A DNA stretch of 64,000 nt from JALUZX01 sp964561605 (lineage in GTDB: Bacteria > Planctomycetota > UBA1135 > JALUZX01), in the NCBI GenBank assembly GCA_964561605.1, contig CAZLQD010000028.1, positions 1 to 64,000 of the forward strand, in the 5' to 3' direction. The position numbers and the translations under genes were made by a program. Of the stretch, positions 26,314-34,919 are shown piece by piece (positions within the stretch are counted from its first letter, which is position 1; each line of letters starts with the position of its first letter). The notes beneath the pieces are model-generated. The model ran no database searches. It saw only the letters and a program-made list of their open reading frames with translations, and was not told the origin of the DNA.

Positions 26314-27057
26314 TCAGTATCGGCCGATGTCGTCCTTGCCGGTGGTGATCATGGGTTCACCGGGTTTCCAGCCGGCGGGACAGGCCTTGCCCGGGTTGGC
26401 CCGGACGGCCTGGAAGGCCTGGATCTGGCGGATCAACTCGTTCACATTGCGGCCAACCGGATCGGTCATGACCTCCACGGCCTGGATGATCCCGTCGGGA
26501 TCGATGATGAATCTTCCCCGGCGCATGAGACCGGTGGCGGGGTTCCATACCCCGTAGGCCCGGCCTACGGCGCCGCTGGGGTCGGAGGCCATGGCGTAGG
26601 GAACCTTGGCGATGGTTGGGGAGGTCTTCTTCCACATCCAGTGGGAGAAGTGGGTGTCCGTGCTGATGGCGATGACCTCGACGCCGAGTTTCTGGAGGAC
26701 GTCGTACTTGGACGCGACCGCGCCCAGTTCGGTGGGTCAGACGAAGGTGAAGTCCGCCGGGTAGAAGCAGAGGACCCTCCACTTTCCCTTGTAGTCGGAG
26801 AGCTTGACCATACGGATCTGGTCTCCCACCACGGCGGGAAGCTGGAAGTCCAGGGCCCTCTCGCCGGGAAGGAGGAGCCTTCCCGGGCCGAGGGCCGGCG
26901 CGGGGGAGGGGGCGGCGGCCCGGGCGGCGGCCGGCGCGGCCTTGGCCTTGGCGGCGGGTTTCCCGCAGGGAGCCAGGACCTGGGTCACGGCGGCGTTCCA
27001 GCCCAGGATCCCCGCTACGGCCCCCAGGAAAAGGAAGGAAGCGGTCTTTCGATTCAT
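26314..27057 (-). CDS. Membrane-anchored selenocysteine peroxiredoxin
   Basis: This typical 2-Cys peroxiredoxin of the AhpC/Prx1 class has a UGA codon (26739-26737) exactly where the peroxidatic Cys belongs: family DFTFVCPTEL reads DFTFV-UGA-PTELG. Reading through gives 247 residues with Sec at 107. Residues before and after match the family without a frame change (VLCFYPAD; EVIAISTDTHFSHWMW), and the resolving Cys226 is in ACPAGWKPG. A hydrophobic N-terminal segment (about 7-25) and an Ala/Pro linker suggest periplasmic anchoring. A SECIS-like hairpin follows the UGA. The ATG at 27057 is chosen because AGGAG is 9 bases upstream; GTG at 27063 is too close. It should reduce peroxides using Sec. 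Confidence 0.88.
26706..26728 (-). promoter_or_regulatory. Bacterial SECIS-like hairpin for Sec insertion
   Basis: Just downstream of the UGA, GGGCGC (26725-26720) pairs with GCGUCC (26715-26710, one G-U) around a GGUC loop. A further three pairs (ACU with AGU) extend the helix past one bulged A. The loop starts 17 bases after the UGA and begins with GG, which fits the spacing and loop rules known for bacterial SECIS elements read by SelB. It lies inside the coding sequence, as in fdhF. Confidence 0.75.
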
Positions 27058-27195
27058 AGGCACATTCTCCTCTCGGTCGTCGTGGTCCGGAATGATCCTT
27101 GGGTTCCGAGAGATTAGGTCAGGGTTTCTTGAGGTTCCAGTGCCGCTCTAGGTTTTGGTACATGAATGATGATTCGTGATCGGAATTCACCGGGG

Positions 27196-27230
27196 AAGGG
27201 GAGCCCGGGCCCGCGGCCCGGGCTCCCCTT
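27196..27230. terminator. Hairpin after the FG-GAP lipoprotein gene
   Basis: A perfect 16-pair stem (27196-27211 with 27215-27230) with a CGC loop lies 13 bases past the stop of the FG-GAP gene on the minus strand and upstream of the peroxiredoxin gene. It probably ends the FG-GAP transcript. No U tract follows, so Rho or an RNA-stabilising role is possible. Confidence 0.6.
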
Positions 27231-27242
27231 CCTTTCGTGGGG

Positions 27243-29273
27243 CTACTGGATCCTTAGGGCTCCACCCTCCGTGAGGACCAGGCCCATGGTATTCGCCTTT
27301 GGGGCGGAGACCAGGAACTGGCTGTAGATCAGGGCGCCGTGGAGGGCGGAATTGTTGGGGATCGGGATGTGGAAGACGGCCGATCCCGAGGAGTCGGCCC
27401 GGCCCGGGAAGAAGAGGACCGGTGCCACCCTGAGGTAGCAGCCCGGTGCCCCCAACGGGGCCAGGGAGAAGGGGAGGATGGGCTTTCCCGCAAGGTGGGA
27501 CCGGCTGATCCCCAGGTTCAGGAAGAAAGAGGCTTTCCCGGGGGCGTCCTTGAGGGTCCAGGCGGAGTTGGTGGAGCCCACGGCTGGGGATCCGCGGAAA
27601 CCTTGCCTCGGGCTCCTGGGAAGGGCGCCGGAACAGGCCTCTCCGAAGGTCCGGAAGCCCGTATGCTCGTTGTGGAAGACTATGATCCCCTGGGCGTAGA
27701 AGGCCGCCGCCAGGTCGGGCCACCCGTCACCGTCCATGTCTCCCGCTTCGAGGCCCTCGATGTAACGGTAGGCACCGCTCGGGAAGAGGCCCGTGGGGTT
27801 CCACTTGGTGAAGTGGCCCTTCCCGTCGCCCCTGTAGGCCAGGATTCCGTTGAAGAGGGTCCGGTTCAGGTAGGCCGAGAAGATGATGTCCAGGTTTCCG
27901 TCGCCGTCGAAGTCCGCGGCCGCCACGTCCAGGGTGTCCAGGTTCTTGGTGGGAAGACCCGTGCCGGTGACCTCCACCAGGGCGTTCCTGGAAGAATCCC
28001 ACCGGTAGATCCGAACCCCTCCCCCGAGCTGGCCCGTGGCCTGCTGGTAGGAGCCGAAGATGATCTCCATCTTTCCGTCGTTGTCGATGTCTCCGGTGGT
28101 CACGCCCCAGAACTGGGCCTTGGGGAGGCCGGCTCCGAGGGCCTTCCAGTTGCCCTTGCCGTCGCCGGCCCAGACGTCGGGGGCCATGAACTTGGTCCAC
28201 ACCAGGTCCAGGTTCCCGTCGCCGTTTACGTCGAAGAGCATGCACTTGTGCCCCCCGGCGGACATTCCGCCCGAGGAATTTGGGAGGCCTTTGCTGGATT
28301 CCTTCCAGCCGCGCTTGCCGTCGGAGAGGAAGCACTGCACGTGGTCGTTGAGGTGACCCGTGAAGATCACGTCGTCGTAACCGTCGTGGTTCACGTCGCC
28401 CACGGCGACACCTTCCATGGCGCCGCGGAGCCGGATTCCCGTCGTCGACTTGACCCAGCCGCCCTTGCCGTCACCGAACCAGCATTCACCGTTGGCGCAG
28501 GCCAGGTCGGGGTTTCCGTCGGCGTCGAAATCGCCGAAGGCCACGTCGGACCGGCCGCTTCCGCCGTTGGGGTTCAGGGCGCCGCCGCGGAAGGAGTCGC
28601 CCTTGGAGAGATACACGTGGGGGCCGTTTCCGAGGCGCGCGACGCAGCCCAGGTCTTCCTTGCCGTCGTGGTCCACGTCGGCCCAGGCCACGCCGGACCA
28701 GTTGCTTCCGTCCAGGGCGGGCAGGCCCTCGTAGACGGCCCGGAAGTCAGTATACGGAAGCCTGGGTGTGGCCACCACGGGGGCGGCATAGGGGGGCTTG
28801 GTGATCTTGGCGAAGCTGGTTACGCCCTTGGGATCCTGGGCCTGCCAGCCGGATTTCTCCTGGCCTGCAAGGGCTGTCTTCAAGATCCAGGTCCCGGTGG
28901 CCTTTGGTGCCCTGAGGAGAACCCGGAGCGTAATGGGGTTACGCATACTCTGGGTTCCGGTTCCGGAGAAGGAAGCCAGGAAGTGTCCTGGCTCGGCCCG
29001 GTAGAGGCCCAGGATGGCGGGGTCGTCCCTGGTGATCTTTCCGCTGTCGGTCCACCAGGAGATGATCTGGAAGTTGCGGGGGAGTTGAAGGACCGCGCCG
29101 GCATGGTTGCCGCCCGTTCCTTTCTGCCACCGCGCCCGGATGGTCACCATGAAGGGGTGACCCGGGAGGACCGCCGGGGGAACCTGGAAGGAAACCAGGT
29201 TCACCACGCAGGAGGCCGGAAGGAGGAGGAGAAAGAGAAGGGTCCAACGAAGAGGCATGAAGAAGCGTTTCAT
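27243..29273 (-). CDS. FG-GAP/VCBS-repeat lipoprotein
   Basis: This 676-residue exported protein has a signal ending LLPASC at about Cys22. From about residue 190 to 545 it carries six or more FG-GAP/VCBS repeats with Ca-binding D.D.DG.DD motifs (DVDHDGKEDLG, DFDADGNPDLA, DVNHDGYDDV, DVNGDGNLDLV, DIDNDGKMEI, DFDGDGNLDI, DMDGDGWPDLA), which fold as an integrin-like beta-propeller. The last 130 residues (from GEACSGALPR) resemble a C-terminal domain frequent in planctomycete secreted proteins. AGGAGG stands 7 bases before the ATG. Surface adhesion or glycan binding is likely; the ligand is unknown. Confidence 0.88.
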   Translation of the reverse strand: MKRFFMPLRWTLLFLLLLPASCVVNLVSFQVPPAVLPGHPFMVTIRARWQKGTGGNHAGAVLQLPRNFQIISWWTDSGKITRDDPAILGLYRAEPGHFLASFSGTGTQSMRNPITLRVLLRAPKATGTWILKTALAGQEKSGWQAQDPKGVTSFAKITKPPYAAPVVATPRLPYTDFRAVYEGLPALDGSNWSGVAWADVDHDGKEDLGCVARLGNGPHVYLSKGDSFRGGALNPNGGSGRSDVAFGDFDADGNPDLACANGECWFGDGKGGWVKSTTGIRLRGAMEGVAVGDVNHDGYDDVIFTGHLNDHVQCFLSDGKRGWKESSKGLPNSSGGMSAGGHKCMLFDVNGDGNLDLVWTKFMAPDVWAGDGKGNWKALGAGLPKAQFWGVTTGDIDNDGKMEIIFGSYQQATGQLGGGVRIYRWDSSRNALVEVTGTGLPTKNLDTLDVAAADFDGDGNLDIIFSAYLNRTLFNGILAYRGDGKGHFTKWNPTGLFPSGAYRYIEGLEAGDMDGDGWPDLAAAFYAQGIIVFHNEHTGFRTFGEACSGALPRSPRQGFRGSPAVGSTNSAWTLKDAPGKASFFLNLGISRSHLAGKPILPFSLAPLGAPGCYLRVAPVLFFPGRADSSGSAVFHIPIPNNSALHGALIYSQFLVSAPKANTMGLVLTEGGALRIQ

Positions 29274-29403
29274 CTAGGGACCTCCTTTCCCTGGGGTGGG
29301 GAGAAAAGAACCAAAGACAACGATCCTAGGCAATCCCGGGCTTGACGGAAAGGGGGGGTGGGAGATAGAAAGCCGGACCTTTTCGAAAAGAATCCAACCC
29401 TCC

Positions 29404-29409
29404 AGGAGG
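29404..29409 (+). promoter_or_regulatory. Shine-Dalgarno of the L34-like gene
   Basis: AGGAGG, 6 bases before the ATG at 29416, selects this start over the upstream in-frame ATG at 29296 and supports a real 44-codon gene. Confidence 0.7.
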
Positions 29410-29415
29410 GCGATC

Positions 29416-29550
29416 ATGCAGGTGAACGTCAGGAACTCCAAGGCGAAGCGGAAGAAGATGGTGGGCTTCCGGACCAGGTCCAAGACCAAGGGCGGAAAGA
29501 AGGTGATCCGACGTAAGATGCGTAAATCCGGGAAGTTCCGCGTGGGATAA
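29416..29550 (+). CDS. rpmH: Ribosomal protein bL34-like
   Basis: This 44-residue, Arg/Lys-rich protein follows the bL34 pattern: NSKAKRKK then VGFRTRSKTKGGKKVIRRKM and a basic tail, compared with the family's KRKRxHGFRxRMxTxxGRxVLxxRRxKGR. The length is right and a perfect AGGAGG stands before the ATG. Two things are unusual: the conserved His of HGF is replaced by Val, and the gene is not next to rnpA, yidC or dnaA as in most bacteria. It precedes ygiQ by 11 bases. A diverged paralog or another small nucleic-acid-binding protein cannot be ruled out. Confidence 0.68.
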   Translation: MQVNVRNSKAKRKKMVGFRTRSKTKGGKKVIRRKMRKSGKFRVG

Positions 29551-29561
29551 GACCTATCTCC

Positions 29562-31349
29562 ATGAAGCCCGGCCGGGACCATCTCCCCGCCGGTCCGGAG
29601 GAGGTCCGGGCCCGGGGATGGCGGGACGTGGACGTGGTCCTGGTGTCGGGCGACGCCTTCGTGGACCACCCTTCTTTCGGGGCGGCCGCCGTGGCCCGGG
29701 CCTTGGAATCGGAGGGGTTCCGGGTGGCCGTGCTTCCCCGGCCCGATTGGCGGGATCCGGAGGCCTTTCGCCGTTTCGGCCGGCCCCGGCTCTTTTTCGG
29801 GGTGACGGGGGGAAATCTCGACTCCTTGGTGGCCAATCGCAACGCCTGGAAGGCCAGGCGGCCCCGTGATGCATATGCGCCAGGAGGGAAACCAGGGGGG
29901 AGGCCGGACCGGGCCTGCCTGGTTTACGCACAGGCATGCCGTGCGGCCTGGCCCGGGGTCCCGGTGGTCCTGGGGGGGATCGAGGCGAGCCTGAGAAGGC
30001 TGGCTCATTACGACTGGTGGTCGGGCAAGGTGCGGCGGAGTCTCCTCCTCGACGCCCGGGCCGACCTCCTAGTATACGGAATGGGGGAAGCTGCGATCCT
30101 GGAGGCGGCCCGCAGGCTCGCCGGCGGCGGAGATCTCGGGGGCATCCCCGGGACGGCCAGGTCCGTGGCACTCGATGAGATTCCCCGTGGGGAGGGGGTC
30201 CGGGAGTTGCCTTCCTTCGAGGATGTCAGGGACGACGACGATGCCTTCCTGGAGGCCCAGGCGGTCTTCGAGAAGGAACTCCGGGCGGGGGGTGCCAGGC
30301 TTGTTCAGCGGGGAGGGGCGCCCGGCAGGGCGGTCCTGGTGGAACCCCCGGCGCCGCCTGAGACTCCGGAAGAGTTGGACCGCTGGTTCGACCTTCCCTT
30401 CACAAGGGAGGTCCATCCCGTCCACAGGGATGAGGGGCACGTTCCGGCCCTCGACGTGGTGAAGGATTCTGTCACGGCCCACAGGGGGTGCGCCGGGGAT
30501 TGTTCCTTTTGCGCCTTGACACTGCACCAGGGGCGTTGGATCGTCTCCAGGACCGCGGAATCCATCGAGCGGGAGATCCTGAGAATCGTAAACACTCCGT
30601 CGTCCAAAGGGCGTGTTTCCGACATCGGGGGGCCGTCGGCCAACATGTACGGCCTTTCCTGCCCCAACCTCGAGAAGGGGGATCCTTGCAGGGACAAGGC
30701 CTGCCTCGGCGAGACCCCTTGCCCTGCCTTGCGTCCCCGGGGAAGCCGGGCGTGGGTGGAGCTCTTGGAAAGGCTTTCCCGTCTCCAAGGTGTGGTTTCG
30801 ATAGGTGTCGGTTCCGGCCCGCGTTTCGATCTCCTGGACGGGAAGTCCCTGGAGAGGATTTGCGCCCGGTTCGTAAAGGGCCAGCTCAAGGTGGCCCCCG
30901 AACATTGCGGCCCGAAGACCTTGACCGCCATGAACAAGCCATCCTGGCGGCGTTACGAAGAGTTCGAGAAGAGGTTCAGGGCGGTCGTTCGTTCCATGGG
31001 GTTGGATGTCCACCTTTCCAACTACTTCCTGGTCGCCCACCCGGGGACGGACCTGGTCGAGGCGGTGGAACTCTTCGACGAGTTGAGCAGGCGGAACTAC
31101 AGTCCCGAGCAGGTCCAGGTCTTCCTTCCCCTGCCTATGACGAGGTCGGCCGCCATGTATTGGACGGGAAGAGATCCCCGGGACGGGCGGCCCCTCTACG
31201 TGGCCCGGGGGGACCACGAGAGGCGCCTCCACCTGGCCCTGGCCCAATGGAGAGTTCCGAGGAACAGGAAGTACGTCCTGGAAGCCCTGGAGAAGACCGG
31301 GCGGAAGGACCTGGCGAGCCGACTTCGCAGAAAGCCCTTTTCGTTATAA
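29562..31349 (+). CDS. YgiQ-family radical SAM protein
   Basis: This 595-residue protein matches the YgiQ/UPF0313 family of radical SAM enzymes, whose reaction is not established. The N-terminal part resembles a cobalamin-binding-like domain with LFFGVTGGNLDSLV and LGGIEASLRRLAHYD. The [4Fe-4S] site is CAGDCSFC near residues 311-318. Further family motifs are KVAPEHCGPKTL and YFLVAHPGTDLVEAVEL. It follows the L34-like gene closely. The stop codon lies inside a 39-base direct repeat shared with the start region of the next gene. Confidence 0.92.
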   Translation: MKPGRDHLPAGPEEVRARGWRDVDVVLVSGDAFVDHPSFGAAAVARALESEGFRVAVLPRPDWRDPEAFRRFGRPRLFFGVTGGNLDSLVANRNAWKARRPRDAYAPGGKPGGRPDRACLVYAQACRAAWPGVPVVLGGIEASLRRLAHYDWWSGKVRRSLLLDARADLLVYGMGEAAILEAARRLAGGGDLGGIPGTARSVALDEIPRGEGVRELPSFEDVRDDDDAFLEAQAVFEKELRAGGARLVQRGGAPGRAVLVEPPAPPETPEELDRWFDLPFTREVHPVHRDEGHVPALDVVKDSVTAHRGCAGDCSFCALTLHQGRWIVSRTAESIEREILRIVNTPSSKGRVSDIGGPSANMYGLSCPNLEKGDPCRDKACLGETPCPALRPRGSRAWVELLERLSRLQGVVSIGVGSGPRFDLLDGKSLERICARFVKGQLKVAPEHCGPKTLTAMNKPSWRRYEEFEKRFRAVVRSMGLDVHLSNYFLVAHPGTDLVEAVELFDELSRRNYSPEQVQVFLPLPMTRSAAMYWTGRDPRDGRPLYVARGDHERRLHLALAQWRVPRNRKYVLEALEKTGRKDLASRLRRKPFSL

Positions 31350-31417
31350 AACTCCTCCCGGCAGGATCCGGCAGGATCTTCGTTATAAAACTCTTCCCGG
31401 CAGGATGTGGCAGGATG
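31340..31417 (+). repeat. Two 39-base direct repeats at a gene junction
   Basis: TTCGTTATAAAACTCCTCCC... at 31340-31378 is repeated at 31379-31417 with only a few differences. The first unit contains the ygiQ stop codon; the second ends in the ATG of the ParB-like gene. Each unit also contains the inner doublet GGCAGGAT. This looks like a recent tandem duplication of the intergenic region. Confidence 0.85.
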
Positions 31418-32359
31418 GGTAGGCGAAGGATGGTTGCGGCTTTTTCCCGGGGGCTTACGCCGGGCCAGGCGGGTTCGGGCCGGGTGCCGGCGGGAATCCG
31501 GGAGTTCGCCTCCCGAGTGGAGGCCCGGGGGGGGCGGGTGCTCTCGGTCTTCCGGGATCCTTTGGGGGGAAAGTGGCAGGTCCTGGCGGTGCTTCCTGTC
31601 GACAAGGTGGAGCCTACGCCTTTCCAGAGGGACCTATCGGCCCCCCACGTGGAGCGCCTGGCCAAGGTGATGGACCGGCTGGACCGGTTCCTCGACCCCA
31701 TCGTGACCGTGATGGGAGAGGAGGGCCGGTTCTGGACGCCCAACGGAAACCACAGGCTGGCTGCATTGAAGAGTCTGGGCGGTAAGTCGATCACGGCCCT
31801 GGTGCTTCCCGAGAAGGAGATGGCCTACCGCATCCTGGCTCTCAACACCGAGAGGGCCCACAACTTGAGGGAGCGCTCACTCGAGGTGATCCGCATGGCC
31901 CGGGACCTGGCCGAGCTGGATCCCAGGCCGGAACGGGCCTTCCAGGACCAGTTCGAGGAGCCTTCCTTCCTTACCCTGGGGTGCTGCTACGAGAAGAAGG
32001 CCCGCTTCGCAGGGAGCGCCTACCAGCCGGTGCTGAAGAGGGTGGACTCCTTCCTGGGATCCCCTCTTCCCAAGGCCCTGGCGACGCGGGAAAAGAGGGC
32101 CGAGTCCCTCTTCGAGCTGGACCAGGCCGTCTCGGAGGCCGTGGCGGCCCTCAAGGAGAAGGGCTTCGAGAGTCCCTACCTGAAGGTCTTCGTCGTGGCC
32201 AGGGTGAATCCCCTGCGTTTCAAGCGGGGAGCGAAGGCCTCCTTCGACGAGACCCTGGAGAAGATGATCCGCTCGGCCCGGCGGTTCGATCCCTCCAAGG
32301 TGAACCCGGCCCAGCTCGCCCGGGGAGGGGGCCCGCCGCCCGCGGCCGGGGAGGAGTAG
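31415..32359 (+). CDS. ParB/Srx-fold nuclease-like protein
   Basis: This 314-residue protein carries a ParB N-terminal-like domain (about 50-150) seen as VLPVDKVEPTPFQRDLS and FWTPNGNHRLAALKSLG; the latter is like the G-N-H-R box that binds or hydrolyses NTPs in ParB/Srx enzymes. The rest is helical with no recognised DNA-binding motif, and there is no parA neighbour, so a role in chromosome segregation is not supported. The start is the ATG at 31415; ATG at 31430 is an alternative. It is followed by the DUF72 gene 14 bases downstream. Confidence 0.75.
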   Translation: MGRRRMVAAFSRGLTPGQAGSGRVPAGIREFASRVEARGGRVLSVFRDPLGGKWQVLAVLPVDKVEPTPFQRDLSAPHVERLAKVMDRLDRFLDPIVTVMGEEGRFWTPNGNHRLAALKSLGGKSITALVLPEKEMAYRILALNTERAHNLRERSLEVIRMARDLAELDPRPERAFQDQFEEPSFLTLGCCYEKKARFAGSAYQPVLKRVDSFLGSPLPKALATREKRAESLFELDQAVSEAVAALKEKGFESPYLKVFVVARVNPLRFKRGAKASFDETLEKMIRSARRFDPSKVNPAQLARGGGPPPAAGEE

Positions 32360-32373
32360 GGAGGAACCGGACC

Positions 32374-33102
32374 ATGGGACGGCCCTGGATCCACGTAGGA
32401 ACCTCGGGGTGGACCTACGACGAGTGGACCGGCCCTTTCTACCCGCCGGAGGTCCAGGGGGCGGACCGCCTGGTCTTCTATGCGGAACGTTTCGATACGG
32501 TGGAAGTGAATTCCACCTTCTACCGCCTTCCCTTCCGGGGGATGATCCTGGGATGGAACCGGAGGCTCCCCCCCTCCTTCCACCTCGTGGTGAAGGGGCC
32601 CAGGCGGGTGACCCACCTGAAGAAACTGGTGGATTGCGCCGAGCCGCTCCGGGCCTTCCTGGACCGGGTGGGGGGACTTCGGACCTTGAAGGTGATCCTC
32701 TGGCAACTGCCCCCCTCCCTGCACGAGGACATTCCCAGGCTCGAGGATTTCCTCGCCTCCCTTCCGGGCGGGGTGCGCCACGCCGTCGAGTTCCGTCACA
32801 AGAGCTGGTGGGAGGGGAAGGCCGTGGATGTCCTGGCCCGGTTCAAGGCGGCCTTCGTCGCCGTGAGCCACCCTCGCCTCCCGGGAGAGGTGATCCCCAC
32901 GGGGGACTTCCTCTATCTGCGGTTTCACGGCGAGGGAAAGAGGCTCTACGACTACGACTATTCCAGGAAGGAACTGGAGGCCTGGGCGGAAAGGGTGAAA
33001 CCCCACATGAAGGGCCGGACCCTCTACGCCTTCTTCAACAACGACGTGAAGTGCCGGGCCCCGGCGAACGCCCTCCTGTTCCGGGAGATTCTGGGGGGGT
33101 GA
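32374..33102 (+). CDS. DUF72 family protein
   Basis: This 242-residue protein matches DUF72 (YecE-like), a TIM-barrel family of unknown activity. Typical features are VGTSGWTYDEWTGPFYP at the N terminus, FDTVEVNSTFYRLP, FHLVVKGPRRVTH, AVEFRHKSWW and the terminal YAFFNNDVKCRAPANA. The ATG at 32374 matches the family start. It lies 14 bases after the ParB-like gene and is convergent with the M28 peptidase gene. Confidence 0.92.
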   Translation: MGRPWIHVGTSGWTYDEWTGPFYPPEVQGADRLVFYAERFDTVEVNSTFYRLPFRGMILGWNRRLPPSFHLVVKGPRRVTHLKKLVDCAEPLRAFLDRVGGLRTLKVILWQLPPSLHEDIPRLEDFLASLPGGVRHAVEFRHKSWWEGKAVDVLARFKAAFVAVSHPRLPGEVIPTGDFLYLRFHGEGKRLYDYDYSRKELEAWAERVKPHMKGRTLYAFFNNDVKCRAPANALLFREILGG

Positions 33103-33131
33103 AGGCCGTCCCGGGGCGGTCCGCCGGCCGG

Positions 33132-34919
33132 TCACCCCTTCCGGCGGACCCTGGGGGGCCTGGGACCTCTCCTCCCCGGGCCTCTGCGGCGGGGAGATCT
33201 CAAGGAGGTCAGGTCCAGGGTGAGCGTTACCTTCTTTCCTTTGCGGAGGACCAGGACTTCCGCCTTCCCGCCGTTCGTGAATATGGCCATGAGCAGGTCC
33301 ATCCTGGACTCGACCTTCTTGCCCGCCGCTTCGAGGAACCGGTCCCCTGGTTGGAGGCCCGATTTCGCGGCGGCGCTTCCCGGTGTTACGGACTTGACGG
33401 TAAGTCCGTCCATTCGGAACCCCAGGCTCCTTCTCCGCCCGGACCTGGGGGCCCGCAGTTTCTCCCGGGAAAGGAGATGGTCCAGGTCGGCCAGGCCCAG
33501 GGCGCCCAGGGCCACGACGATGGAGGAATGAACCTGGTAGCCGGGAATGGCCTGCTCGTAATTGTCGTTCTGGGTGTGCCAGATGTAGTTGTAGTTGAAC
33601 CCTCCCGACTGGCGCCAGTAGAAACCCGGCACCCCTGCGGCCAGGAAGGCCCCGTGGTCGCTGCCGCCGCCGCTGAGGCCGTTCCGGACCCCCACCTGGA
33701 AAGGCTTCTTCGGATCCAGGAGGGAGGCGAAGGCGAAGACTTTCTCCAGGTCGGCCTTCATGGCGGGAGTGCCTGTGATCCCGGAGATGTAATTGGTCCC
33801 TCCGTCGTGGACCAGCACGGCCGAGATCTTCTTCAGGATGTCCTTGTGGGCCTTCACGTAGGCCCGGGAACCGAGAAGGCCCTGCTCCTCGCCGCCGAAG
33901 AGGATGAACCGGATGGTCCGCCCGGGCCGGGCCCCGGCCTTCACGAGGAGGCGGGCCGCCTCCATGGTGGTGGACACGCCGCAACCGTTGTCCACCGAGC
34001 CGGTGGCGCCGTCCCAGGAGTCGATGTGGGCGCCGACGATCACGTATTCGCCGGGCTTTTCGGTTCCCGGGATGTCGGCCACTACGTTGTAGACGTCCAG
34101 GGGCCCCTTGCGGAACCGGTTCTGGATGTGGAAGCGGAGCTTCACGGGCACGCCGGCTTCGAGGAGTTTCCAGATCCTCCGGTGGGAGGAACGGGCGGCC
34201 TTCACCAGGGGGACGGTGGGCCGGGTCTCCCAGGTGATCTTGTCCCACCGGATACCCGGAAGGGAACTCATCCGGAGGAGTTCGCTTCCTCCGTCGATCA
34301 CCACCCCCAGGACCTTCTTGGAAAGGAGGCGCCGGGCCAGGACGCCCCCGAATCCCCAGCCGCCTCCCCTCCTGCCCCGGGAGCGTGCCGGGGGCATGAC
34401 CACCCACTTTCCGAGGTAGGAGGAAAGGTGCTTCTCCAACTCTTCGGAAGAGGCAGGCCCTTTCACGGCCTGCCCTTCGGAGACGCCCTTGGTCCCGGCG
34501 GACCAGGCGGGGGTGGTGAAGTCCAGGCAGGCCCGCCTCTCCTGTCCCTTCTCCTTCCAGATCATCTTGCCCCACCAGGGGCCCCGGTCGAAGACCACCT
34601 GGACGGTCTTCCATTTCTCCAGGTGGCAGTTCTTCAGCCCCATCTTCCGGAACTCCCCCAGGGCCCACTGCTGGGCCAGGTAGAGGTTGTCCGAGCCTGT
34701 GAGCCTGGGCCCGATGGAATTGGCCAGGTAGTCCAGGTATTCCATCACCCTGCTGTGGCTCCGGGCCTCCCGGATCACCGCCCTGGCCGTGGGGGAGAGG
34801 CGAATCGCCCGGCCGGCTTCGGCCTCGGGCGGTGCGGCGGGCGCCTGGCCGGGGAGGAGACCCGCCGGCAACAGGAAGAGGGCGGGAAGGGCGAAGGAGA
34901 GGGATGCGAGGATCTTCAT
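33132..34919 (-). CDS. Secreted M28 metallopeptidase with PDZ domain
   Basis: This 595-residue exported zinc aminopeptidase/carboxypeptidase-like enzyme has a signal peptide (about 1-25). The M28 domain shows zinc and catalytic residues in VGAHIDSWDGATGSVDNGCG, FGGEEQGLLGSRAYV, GGGSDHGAFL and HTQNDNYEQ. A C-terminal PDZ domain begins near GLTVKSVTPGSAAAKSGLQP, followed by a basic Arg/Pro-rich tail. The inserted PA-like region lies between about 150 and 260. It is predicted to cleave peptides in the periplasm or outside. It is a single gene transcribed toward DUF72. Confidence 0.92.
   Translation of the reverse strand: MKILASLSFALPALFLLPAGLLPGQAPAAPPEAEAGRAIRLSPTARAVIREARSHSRVMEYLDYLANSIGPRLTGSDNLYLAQQWALGEFRKMGLKNCHLEKWKTVQVVFDRGPWWGKMIWKEKGQERRACLDFTTPAWSAGTKGVSEGQAVKGPASSEELEKHLSSYLGKWVVMPPARSRGRRGGGWGFGGVLARRLLSKKVLGVVIDGGSELLRMSSLPGIRWDKITWETRPTVPLVKAARSSHRRIWKLLEAGVPVKLRFHIQNRFRKGPLDVYNVVADIPGTEKPGEYVIVGAHIDSWDGATGSVDNGCGVSTTMEAARLLVKAGARPGRTIRFILFGGEEQGLLGSRAYVKAHKDILKKISAVLVHDGGTNYISGITGTPAMKADLEKVFAFASLLDPKKPFQVGVRNGLSGGGSDHGAFLAAGVPGFYWRQSGGFNYNYIWHTQNDNYEQAIPGYQVHSSIVVALGALGLADLDHLLSREKLRAPRSGRRRSLGFRMDGLTVKSVTPGSAAAKSGLQPGDRFLEAAGKKVESRMDLLMAIFTNGGKAEVLVLRKGKKVTLTLDLTSLRSPRRRGPGRRGPRPPRVRRKG

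Noticed and set aside
26314..27057. The peroxiredoxin as a pseudogene or sequencing frameshift
   Set aside because: There is a single UGA, in frame, exactly at the catalytic Cys, with intact sequence on both sides and a SECIS-like hairpin. Random decay would not pick this position.
31340..31417. The 39-base repeats as an attachment site or insertion sequence
   Set aside because: There are no transposase or integrase genes, no inverted ends, and both units lie exactly at a gene junction, so simple tandem duplication explains them.
31415..32359. The ParB-like protein as part of a parABS or restriction system
   Set aside because: No parA, parS cluster, methylase or nuclease gene lies nearby, and the rest of the protein has no helix-turn-helix that I can see.
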